DNA from: Phycisphaerae bacterium
GTDB taxonomy: Bacteria > Planctomycetota > Phycisphaerae > Sedimentisphaerales > Anaerobacaceae
DNA length: 64,000 nt
Direction of reading: 5' to 3'
NCBI GenBank assembly: GCA_012744475.1
Contig: JAAYBV010000070.1
Location: forward strand, 50,894-114,893
Shown here: one piece after another, positions 57,634 through 64,000 of the stretch
How positions within the stretch are numbered: the first letter of the stretch is position 1
How the letters are laid out: every line of letters begins with the position of its first letter
Made by a program: the position numbers and the translations under genes
The notes under the pieces: model-generated
Seen by the model: the letters and a program-made list of their open reading frames with translations, nothing else
Told to the model about the DNA's origin: nothing
Databases searched by the model: none

Positions 57634-58707
57634 TCAGTCCGCTCCGACTTCGACCCATCCTTTCGCATTCGTGGACTGCGACGGCCATAGACCATCATCC
57701 GGCTGGACGTCAGAGGCTCCTGCGACCGGCTCCTGACGCAGATACTCTTCGGGCACATCGGTATGGAAGGCGGTGCGCCAACGCGAGACGAGGCGGGCAA
57801 GAAGGGGCACGCGCATGTAGGCAGACACCTTGGCCGCAAGGAACCACCTTCTCAGCGAATCCGCCTGGGCTTCCTGAATCGACATCCTCGCGAATTCTCT
57901 GGCGCGGTCCTTATGGCCCAGTTGGCGGTGATACAGGGCGAGGTTCAGGCAGCGAGCGTGAATCGCATCGCTCAGAAGAGGCCTCCATTCGGGCGGCAAG
58001 ACCTCGCGGAACGTCCGGACGATCCCGATGCTCTGTTCCATTCGTTTCTCGCGGGACAACCGGCTATATGTACCGGCGGGGTGCTGCCGGTAGACCGTCC
58101 AGTTCTCGTTGAGATACCCGATTGGGCCGTGCATGCCGTGGAGCACGAAGAACGGCCAGTCGGGCACCGGCAGCGTATAGTACCAGTCCGGGAATTCCCG
58201 AACGAGATGATTGCGAACCACTGCCACCGACGCGGTGCTGATGAAATCATGACGGAACAATCCGCTCACGGAATACGTGGGCCTCCGGCCCGGGGGCGAA
58301 TGAAGAACGGGCGTCTGCGAGCCGTCCTCCCAGACCATCAGCGCGTTGTGAAAGCACATGCTGTGATCCGGATGCGCATCGAGGAACTCGACCTGACGCT
58401 GGAGCTTGTGGGGACTGGTCCAGTAGTCGTCGCCATCCAGACAGGCGACATACTGACCGCGACATTCGAGAAAGGCCTCCGGAAAGTTTCTCATCATGCC
58501 GAGGTTCCGCTCTCGCAGCAGCAGGCGAATCCGATCGGGGAATCGATGATGGTATTCGCGGAGGACCGATCGCGTTCCGTCGGTCGAGCCGTCGTCCGCA
58601 ACAACAACCTCGTAGTCAAAGTCAGTCGCTTGGGCCAGAACGCTTTCAATGGCCTGCCCGATAACCTGCTCCTGGTTATACGTCGTGATCAGGACGCTGG
58701 CCTTCAT
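57634..58707 (-). CDS. Family 2 glycosyltransferase
   Basis: ATG 58707 starts 'MKASVLITTYNQEQVIGQAI'; the open frame upstream is shadow. The 357-aa product has the GT-A fold with 'YEVVVADDGSTDGTRSVLRE', 'QYVACLDGDDYWTSPHKLQR' (DxD-type) and a C-terminal helical tail. It probably adds a sugar to a surface glycan. It converges with the asparagine-synthase genes and follows the other glycosyltransferase-like gene. Confidence 0.9.
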   Translation of the reverse strand: MKASVLITTYNQEQVIGQAIESVLAQATDFDYEVVVADDGSTDGTRSVLREYHHRFPDRIRLLLRERNLGMMRNFPEAFLECRGQYVACLDGDDYWTSPHKLQRQVEFLDAHPDHSMCFHNALMVWEDGSQTPVLHSPPGRRPTYSVSGLFRHDFISTASVAVVRNHLVREFPDWYYTLPVPDWPFFVLHGMHGPIGYLNENWTVYRQHPAGTYSRLSREKRMEQSIGIVRTFREVLPPEWRPLLSDAIHARCLNLALYHRQLGHKDRAREFARMSIQEAQADSLRRWFLAAKVSAYMRVPLLARLVSRWRTAFHTDVPEEYLRQEPVAGASDVQPDDGLWPSQSTNAKGWVEVGAD

Positions 58708-58711
58708 ATGC

Positions 58712-59797
58712 CTACACTCGTCCTCTCCGCTGGCACACACGCCCCGCCATGTCCGGGGATGTTGGCGCCCGTCCCGCACCCATCGCGTCCGTTCCCTTCG
58801 GATCGACGGATGCCTCATCAGAAGGCGGCGGTGATTTCACGCCGCTGCGAACATAGTTTAGATAGGCTTCGGGATCCTCAAGCAGCAACGTCCTCTCCCG
58901 TTCCCAGTCCTGCCGGTCATCTGACTGGTACCGCTTCTTCAGATGCCTCGACGCGTGCATTCGGAGTTTGTCTTTCAGTGATCCGGGCACGAGAACCTTA
59001 GCAAGCCTCGCCGCCAAACCAACGAATCCCGCCCGCTGCGTCGGGCGAACGGTCCAGCCGACCACGTTCAGCTTGTCGACGACGGCTGTCGCCATCAGGT
59101 GGAAGATCATGTCTCCGTGAACGGCGCCAAACAAGGTGTGATTGCCTCCGAGATTCGAGCGGACCAGCGGATACCACGTCAGCCCCTCCACGAACGCCCG
59201 GAAGCCGTAGCCGACGCCGGAGTCCGGGTAATGCGGTTGCGCTTGAAGATACCGCTGGTACTCGGGGGAATCGAGATCCTCCTGTGTCAGCACGAGCCTC
59301 GGGCGGTGTTTCAGGTAGAACTCGCGAGGGAACAGCATTGCGGCGGTGAGGGGTTTGTAGTCGCCCTTGATGTCCCGGACCGCCCCGGCCAGCACGCACG
59401 AATCGGAGAACCGGGCAATCAGCTCGCGGTCCCAGCCATGCCGGACGGGGAAGGAGTCCACGTGAAACAGGGCAACGTGCGTCACCCCGTCGTCGATGGC
59501 CCGGCGAATCAACTGCTCCAGATACCAGGAGTGCTCATATTTGACGTCCGACGTGACCGCCGGTGGTCCCTGCTCGTGCTTCAGCAGCCCGCTGCGGGCC
59601 ACATAAGGTTCGCACGGACAGATCGTGACCCGCGGGTTCTGTTCCAGCTTTGGGAGGAACTGCGGCAGCAGGTGGTTGACACACGCGTAGATGGTGTACG
59701 GAATCGTCGTGTTCTTCTCGATCTGACTGAGGTGCAGATCGAGGAGCCTCTCGTTTCTCTCACTGACCATGTACACGACCGCAATGCCCAGCTTCAT
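58712..59797 (-). CDS. Glycosyltransferase-like protein (GT-A fold)
   Basis: This 361-aa product opens 'MKLGIAVVYMVSERNERLLD' and contains 'GVTHVALFHVDSFPVRHGWD', a DxD/DxS-type metal-site pattern, and 'GAVHGDMIFHLMATAVVDKL'. It resembles family-2-like transferases that act on unknown acceptors. The C-terminal ~50 residues are Pro/Arg-rich and may reflect a late stop. It is 4 nt upstream of the next glycosyltransferase start. Confidence 0.7.
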   Translation of the reverse strand: MKLGIAVVYMVSERNERLLDLHLSQIEKNTTIPYTIYACVNHLLPQFLPKLEQNPRVTICPCEPYVARSGLLKHEQGPPAVTSDVKYEHSWYLEQLIRRAIDDGVTHVALFHVDSFPVRHGWDRELIARFSDSCVLAGAVRDIKGDYKPLTAAMLFPREFYLKHRPRLVLTQEDLDSPEYQRYLQAQPHYPDSGVGYGFRAFVEGLTWYPLVRSNLGGNHTLFGAVHGDMIFHLMATAVVDKLNVVGWTVRPTQRAGFVGLAARLAKVLVPGSLKDKLRMHASRHLKKRYQSDDRQDWERERTLLLEDPEAYLNYVRSGVKSPPPSDEASVDPKGTDAMGAGRAPTSPDMAGRVCQRRGRV

Positions 59798-59862
59798 ACC
59801 GTCACCCTATCTGCCGATTACCCGAAATCCTCGGAAGGGGCCGCCGACAAAGAGGCCCTTCC

Positions 59863-61152
59863 TCAAGACGATACGGCATGGGACTCTTCGCGAGCCAGCG
59901 TGTACAGGCGATAATCCAACCGTTGGGCATCGTAGACGACATCCTCCATGAAGATCTTCTGATCCTTGGCAACATCGCGTTTAAGCGTCACTTCATCCGC
60001 CAGACAGACCGGCAATCCACCGTGCGCCTCATTCTCCGAGCAATTCTCAATCATCCCGTAACAGGTATAGCCGCCGATGCCGTCCAGCACCTCACCCTTG
60101 CGCAAATCTCGCTTGGCGTAGGCGTAGACGTTCGTCCGGAAACCAGCGGTCGGCTGGAGCAGCGCTTCGTGGTCGAGAAACGCCTCCGCCACGCACTGCA
60201 TGGCCTCGACGTGACAGAGATGGTAAGGCCGGTCGAATACGAAGTAGGGCCCGGTCCCCATTTTCGACGGGAAGTAGTTCATCATCGCCTGCTGGAACGG
60301 GTTGTCCGATCGGGCAACGACGAAGACGCCGCCGTAGGGCTTCGAACCAAGGACGTAATCGACCACGGCGCGGCGGCCCTCATAAATCCGGTCGAAATCG
60401 AAATAGTCGAACACCTCCAGCAGTTCCTTGGTCCGCGGCCCGTGCATTCCCGGCGTGTCCGTTTCGAGTCCCAGCGCGTTCGCCACCAGGGCCATCTCCA
60501 CACACAGCTTCGTTCCATCCGTGTACGCCGTACACATCTTGTAGTCGAGAAACCGCTTGTCCGCTTCCGGGATGATCGAGGTCGGATTGACGTAGCGGTT
60601 CAGGAAGCCCTTGATGTTCCCGGCCATGACCAGCTCGAAGCCCCACAAGGTGACGTCGTCGACCAGCCGCTTGATGACGCCCGGCTGATCGCCGTCACAG
60701 GTCGTGTAGACCACCCCGTTCTTCTCCGCCAGACTCATCAGGTAGGGACCGAAGATCAGATCCGACTCGGCGTTCATCATGACCACGTGAATGCCGTTTT
60801 CCATCGCCGTCGCGGCGAAGTGGCCGCCGCCGGCGACGGCGCTGGACGACTCGATGAGCACGTCCACCGATTCGCATCGGGCCAGCAGCTCGCCGTCCCC
60901 GGACACACCGATCTTGCCTCGCGCGATCGTATCGTGCAGGTCGTTGAGATCCTTCACGATGCGGTGCTCCAGATCGAAGGCCGAGCAGGCGGCCGTCGCC
61001 TTGTCGATCTTGATGTCCGCGATTGCGACGCATTCAATGCCGGGGGTGATGTCGCACTGGTACAGCAGCGCCTTTCCCGTGTGACCAGCGCCGACAATGC
61101 CAACGCGAATGGGTTTGCTGAGGGACTTGAGTCTGGAAAGAATGTCTGCCAT
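59863..61152 (-). CDS. NAD(P)-dependent oxidoreductase, homoserine-dehydrogenase-like with SAF domain (COG4091)
   Basis: ATG 61152 begins 'MADILSRLKSLSKPIRVGIV', followed by the Rossmann motif 'GAGHTGKALLYQCDITPGIE'. The 429-aa product continues with 'HVVMMNAESDLIFGPYLMSL', 'CDGDQPGVIKRLVDDVTLWG' and a C-terminal SAF-like domain ('AYAKRDLRKGEVLDGIGGYT'). The family is annotated as predicted homoserine dehydrogenase but often sits in surface-polysaccharide loci. It lies upstream of the glycosyltransferases on the same strand. Confidence 0.85.
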   Translation of the reverse strand: MADILSRLKSLSKPIRVGIVGAGHTGKALLYQCDITPGIECVAIADIKIDKATAACSAFDLEHRIVKDLNDLHDTIARGKIGVSGDGELLARCESVDVLIESSSAVAGGGHFAATAMENGIHVVMMNAESDLIFGPYLMSLAEKNGVVYTTCDGDQPGVIKRLVDDVTLWGFELVMAGNIKGFLNRYVNPTSIIPEADKRFLDYKMCTAYTDGTKLCVEMALVANALGLETDTPGMHGPRTKELLEVFDYFDFDRIYEGRRAVVDYVLGSKPYGGVFVVARSDNPFQQAMMNYFPSKMGTGPYFVFDRPYHLCHVEAMQCVAEAFLDHEALLQPTAGFRTNVYAYAKRDLRKGEVLDGIGGYTCYGMIENCSENEAHGGLPVCLADEVTLKRDVAKDQKIFMEDVVYDAQRLDYRLYTLAREESHAVSS

Positions 61153-61525
61153 AGATCCATCTCCGACAGTGCCACACCCGTACCACGGGACCGACCCGCA
61201 CAGACCACGGGCGAGGCCGCTGCCTAAGGGGAGGCGACAACGACACACGGCACTGTGCGTCTCCCCATCCTGTTTATCGGCACAGCAAATGCCGGTATAT
61301 CAATGAAACCGGCGTGATAGTACGCGACCTTTGCGCGGACCTCAAGTTGAAATCTATCACCTGCATAGAAACCAATCTACCAACTATTTTATCGGCCCGT
61401 TTCCCGGTTGACAATGGGGAATTCCCCTATCCTGCCATTTTCTTGGGCCGTCTGTCGATTCGGCTGCCCCAGCGCGCTGCAGGCCGTTCAGCCTTCCCGG
61501 ACTGGGAAGGCCCCCGCCGCCATCG
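61153..61525. other. AT-richer intergenic region with minus-strand promoter
   Basis: These 373 bp have no gene. They hold the promoter 61386-61414 on the minus strand, a perfect GGGGAATTCCCC palindrome (61416-61427) just upstream of it and a ~230-nt leader toward the COG4091 gene. Confidence 0.5.
61386..61414 (-). promoter_or_regulatory. Promoter of the COG4091/glycosyltransferase operon
   Basis: On the minus strand TTGTCA (61414-61409), a 17-bp spacer and TAAAAT (61391-61386) form a strong promoter. Each hexamer is one base from consensus. The adjacent palindrome at 61416-61427 is an operator candidate. Confidence 0.6.
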
Positions 61526-62111
61526 TCACTCTCTCAGTTGCGACCAGAGCAAATGACGCAGAGGCCCGTTGACGACCGGAAGGGGCACGACCGCGACCTC
61601 GACCTTGCCGAGAGTGCCGCCAATGGTCACCGAGGCCACCCCGGTCTGCATCGACGCCATCAGGCGGTCCAGTTCCCTGACGCCCGGCAGCCGAATCCCT
61701 TTCAGCACGCGGGTCGAACCGACCGCATATCCCTCGATCCGGCTTTCGACGCCGCGGGTAAAATCCTCGATATCTGCGGCGCCACGGACCTCGACACCAC
61801 GGTTGAAGTAGACAAAGCTCGGGATCCGGATACGCGTGCCGTCGAACCGGACCTTGGCCTGTCCCGTACCCTCGGGCTTGGACTGCCCGAGATTCAGATT
61901 CAGTGTGTTGTACAGGGTGTGCAAGATCGGGGTCTCCCCGAGGTCCGATCGCGAGATGTTCAGATCCGCCTGTCCGCTGAGATGGCGTCAGTCGGAAGAG
62001 GTCAGTAGCGTGGCTCTGCCGGAAAGCCTGCCGACCATCCTGCTGGCTCCCTCGGACGCGGTCATCTGTAGCACTTCATCGAGGTCGATGTCATTGAAAT
62101 CAATGACACCG

Positions 62112-62119
62112 GCAAGGTG
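62112..62119. repeat. Left copy of the 8-bp target-site duplication
   Basis: GCAAGGTG at 62112-62119 is repeated at 63636-63643 on the other side of the IS. Confidence 0.85.
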
Positions 62120-62134
62120 GTGTCTGTGCAGATT

Positions 62135-63403
62135 TTAGGGCGTTGGGGTTTTGGGCCAGTAGGTGGTCCACTGTTTGGAGTTATGATAGAGGCAATCGAT
62201 CGCCATATGTGCGTCGATGCCGGATCGATTCCAGCGTCGGCCTCGGCCCTTGAGGCGTGCGGCCAGAGACTTGCATTGGGATTCCGTGGGCCCCGAGCCG
62301 ATCTGGAACCCTTCGGCCAGGAAGCGAGGATAGTCCAGCATCTCCAGCCGCTTGCCCATGTAGCCCTGCAAGGCTTGGATCGCTTGGCGTTTGCGACCGC
62401 GACGGCTCTTGGCCAAGAGCCCCAATTCGGTCACCACCTCCAGCGGGCCTCTCTGGCACAGGGTGGTGCACAAGGCGTTGCGCCATTCGGTGGCTTCGGC
62501 GGCCCCTTCCCCGTAGAGGACTTTGCCGCACGTGATCATCTGGTCCTTCAGATGGAAGTAATCGAGGATTCTCGCATCCAGCATCGGCAGTTGCTGTTGA
62601 TACTGCGTGGAGATCCACTCGGCCCCATCGGTGACCGAGTACTTGCGGTCGGCCTGATCCAACTGAAGCTGGGCGGCATGCCGACGCATCAGGCGACCCA
62701 AGGCCTGATGGTTGCCGGTGGTGGCCGCCGTGTAGCGATGCGCGTTGCCCGGGTCGTAGAAGGTCACCAGCTTGGCCTCTTTCCACTTCTGATCGGCGCC
62801 CCGCGGCCGGGGCGGTAGGGCTTTGAGCGTGTGCCCTTGACGTCGAAGTTTCCGGCGACGGCGTTTGGCGTGGTTCCGACGCTTGCGCTGTTCCGAATCG
62901 GTAATCAGGGGCACGTGAAAGCCATCCGCGCCGGTGATCAAACACGTCGGGTCTTCGGCTCGGCGGCGACAGTCCTGCGCCCTGAACGTCGGACCATAGG
63001 CTTCGGTCTGCTGCGCCTGACGCACCTTCTGACCCTCCCGTTGAAAGACCTGGCGAACGGTCTGGTACGACAGATCAATCTGCGCCAGCCGTTTCAAGTC
63101 TTCCGTGCCTTTGCGATAGCTGCTGTCCAGCCCCAGGCGAGCGATCATCTCGCGAACGCCCTGCGAGTACTTCTGCGTCAGTCCCAGCCAGGCATCCCGT
63201 GGCGCGCAACAGCCGTACTGGTTGGCCCAACAGACGCGTCGATAAAAAGTCACGGTACCATTGACCGTCGTGACATGAATAGCACGGGTCCCTTTATTAC
63301 GCCAGCGAACCTCCGTCGGCTCCGGGCTCGCCGGAGGGGGAAAAAGCTTCGCGTTGACTGCGAAGCTCCAGGGCCTTCTCGAAGAGGCGGCGGCGGAATT
63401 CAC
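62135..63403 (-). CDS. ISKra4-family transposase
   Basis: This 422-aa open frame contains 'TEVRWRNKGTRAIHVTTVNG', 'DLSYQTVRQVFQREGQKVRQ', 'ITGADGFHVPLITDSEQRKR', 'KYSVTDGAEWISTQYQQQLP' and the family signature 'IGSGPTESQCKSLAARLKGR'. It lacks a good start: the first residues (MNSAAASSRRPWSFAVNAKL) overlap the upstream frame, so the true N-terminus may come from the upstream small frame through a frameshift at a T5C5 run. Confidence 0.9.
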   Translation of the reverse strand: MNSAAASSRRPWSFAVNAKLFPPPASPEPTEVRWRNKGTRAIHVTTVNGTVTFYRRVCWANQYGCCAPRDAWLGLTQKYSQGVREMIARLGLDSSYRKGTEDLKRLAQIDLSYQTVRQVFQREGQKVRQAQQTEAYGPTFRAQDCRRRAEDPTCLITGADGFHVPLITDSEQRKRRNHAKRRRRKLRRQGHTLKALPPRPRGADQKWKEAKLVTFYDPGNAHRYTAATTGNHQALGRLMRRHAAQLQLDQADRKYSVTDGAEWISTQYQQQLPMLDARILDYFHLKDQMITCGKVLYGEGAAEATEWRNALCTTLCQRGPLEVVTELGLLAKSRRGRKRQAIQALQGYMGKRLEMLDYPRFLAEGFQIGSGPTESQCKSLAARLKGRGRRWNRSGIDAHMAIDCLYHNSKQWTTYWPKTPTP

Positions 63404-63551
63404 CGGCCGCCTGGCGTACCCGTTCTTCGCTATCGTCGATGATGCTACCGGGACGGGCCCGGTTCATCGCCTCGACCACGTCCTCCAACATCTTGTCCAT
63501 ATCCTCGTTCAAAACCGCCTGCAGTTGCTCTTTGGTAATTTGACTATCCAT
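63297..63551 (-). CDS. Upstream open frame of the IS (transposase N-terminal part)
   Basis: This 84-aa product (MDSQITKEQLQAVLNEDMDK...) is helical and ends 'SQREAFSPSGEPGADGGSLA'. It overlaps the transposase frame by 107 nt. The shared segment contains T5C5, where slippage would fuse 'LRSQREAF' to 'PPPASPEPTEVRWRN'. Programmed frameshifting is common in insertion sequences; for this one it is inference. Confidence 0.75.
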   Translation of the reverse strand: MDSQITKEQLQAVLNEDMDKMLEDVVEAMNRARPGSIIDDSEERVRQAAGEFRRRLFEKALELRSQREAFSPSGEPGADGGSLA

Positions 63552-63635
63552 CCATGTGCTCCTTGTCTTCTAAACCCTTGAAAACCAAAGAGTAACACAC
63601 GAAAAACCATCGCGCCAGCATTTCTTCACAGACAC

Positions 63636-63643
63636 GCAAGGTG
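63636..63643. repeat. Right copy of the 8-bp target-site duplication
   Basis: GCAAGGTG at 63636-63643 matches the left copy at 62112-62119. Deleting the IS and one copy restores 'GRFHLAGVIDFND' on the minus strand. Confidence 0.85.
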
Positions 63644-64000
63644 GAATCTGCCCTCACGGGGACTCACGCGCGCCCACCCCTCGATGAGCCCGCCCATCGC
63701 GTGAATATCCACCTTGTCCACGACGAGCCGGTCCTCGCCCGGGTAGGCGACAAGGTGGCAATCGCCAAGCCTCGCCCGGCCAAACCGTCCATCGGGAATC
63801 TGCGCTCGCAACTCCAAACTTGTCAGAATCGGACGGCAGGGGCAAAGAATACCTTGTTTGTGAGTGTGAAAATATCGTGGCATGTGGGTGGCAGCCTCAA
63901 AGCGTAGTGCAACTGAGCTTTGGGGATGGCGAATGGGAGTGGCGCATCCGTACGGAAAGGCCTCTGCGAGGCGATCCATCCCCAAGTCCTGCGGACTTGA

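Larger units (their letters stand above)
62120..63635 (-). mobile_element. ISKra4-type insertion sequence
   Basis: The element is 1516 bp long and bounded by perfect 9-bp terminal inverted repeats: GTGTCTGTG at 62120-62128 and its complement CACAGACAC at 63627-63635. Imperfect similarity continues inward. An 8-bp target duplication (GCAAGGTG) flanks it. It encodes a small upstream open frame and the transposase on the minus strand. The ISKra4 assignment rests on the transposase. Confidence 0.85.
61526..64000 (-). pseudogene. AsmA-like/DUF3971-like protein interrupted by an IS and an in-frame stop
   Basis: The 5' part enters from the window edge and reads 'RLVVDKVDIHAMGGLIEGWA' up to 'SPREGRFHL' at the IS. 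The 3' part resumes as 'AGVIDFNDIDLDEVLQMTAS' and ends '...LRHLLWSQLRE' at 61526. Removing 62120-63643 joins them in frame. An in-frame TGA (61990-61988) interrupts '...TLLTSSD' and 'RHLSGQADLNISRSDLGETP'; the context would suit Trp there. The C-terminal pattern is that of AsmA-like proteins involved in the outer membrane or lipid transport. It was a host gene now inactivated. Confidence 0.7.

Noticed and set aside
1..64000. Search for CRISPR arrays, rRNA and tRNA genes
   Set aside because: No regularly spaced repeats, rRNA signatures or tRNA cloverleaf/CCA patterns were noticed by eye; a covariance-model scan was not possible.

Overview
The window is a GC-rich bacterial chromosome segment. 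It most likely comes from a planctomycete of the Phycisphaerae/Sedimentisphaerales type. That placement is an inference from gene content: a large secreted LamG protein with paired 'YYWRVDEVN' beta-modules, a prepilin-like H-X9-DG protein, GH127 and GH16 secreted enzymes, a Tat-exported sugar-isomerase-like protein, FloA/NfeD genes and an ISKra4-type insertion sequence. No rRNA, tRNA or CRISPR array was seen.

Host layout, left to right. rpsO-pnp (326-2885) is followed by an NtrC-type two-component pair (3050-5268). A minus-strand aspartate-pathway operon follows: hom, a phosphoglycerate-mutase-like putative homoserine kinase, aspartokinase and a nuclease (9969 down to 5294). Next come a lipoprotein, a PBP4-type peptidase, a GT-C membrane protein, two CNNM/CBS membrane proteins with a histidine kinase, a REC protein and a TPR protein (10366-20778).

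The outstanding object is 20845-31366. It is a ~10.5 kb block of about 25 small, tightly packed, co-directional genes. A 21-bp direct repeat bounds it, and this repeat reads as the XerD arm plus central region of a chromosomal dif site. The right copy carries a canonical XerC arm and the left copy a degenerate one, as expected if a circular element entered dif by host XerCD recombination. No integrase is visible inside. The block encodes a FtsK/HerA-like packaging ATPase (23624-24256), a 301-aa protein with features of a PM2-type double-jelly-roll major capsid protein (26296-27201), at least eight one- or two-pass small membrane proteins, a 41-aa protamine-like protein, an OB-fold-like protein, several zinc-ribbon proteins and a lipoprotein. 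I interpret it as an integrated tailless, internal-membrane virus of the corticovirus/PM2-like kind that exploits Xer recombination. I see no replication initiator; a 365-bp hairpin-rich non-coding stretch with a good promoter (30672-31036) is the best origin candidate.

To the right of the element lie a PH-domain membrane protein, a FloA-NfeD-ClpP/NfeD operon (36006 down to 32097), an aminotransferase and a polysaccharide-degradation group (37410-41675). A serine-hydrolase fusion, several secreted proteins, a metallo-hydrolase, the LamG protein with a long leader, and the prepilin-like protein follow. A zinc carboxypeptidase, a HAD phosphatase and a DMT exporter come next. A surface-glycan-like block follows: two tandem asparagine-synthase-like proteins without a glutaminase domain, two glycosyltransferases and a COG4091 oxidoreductase (55294-61152).

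At the right edge an ISKra4-type element (62120-63635) has inserted with an 8-bp target duplication into an AsmA-like gene. Removing the element and one duplication restores the reading frame exactly, but the gene also carries an in-frame TGA.
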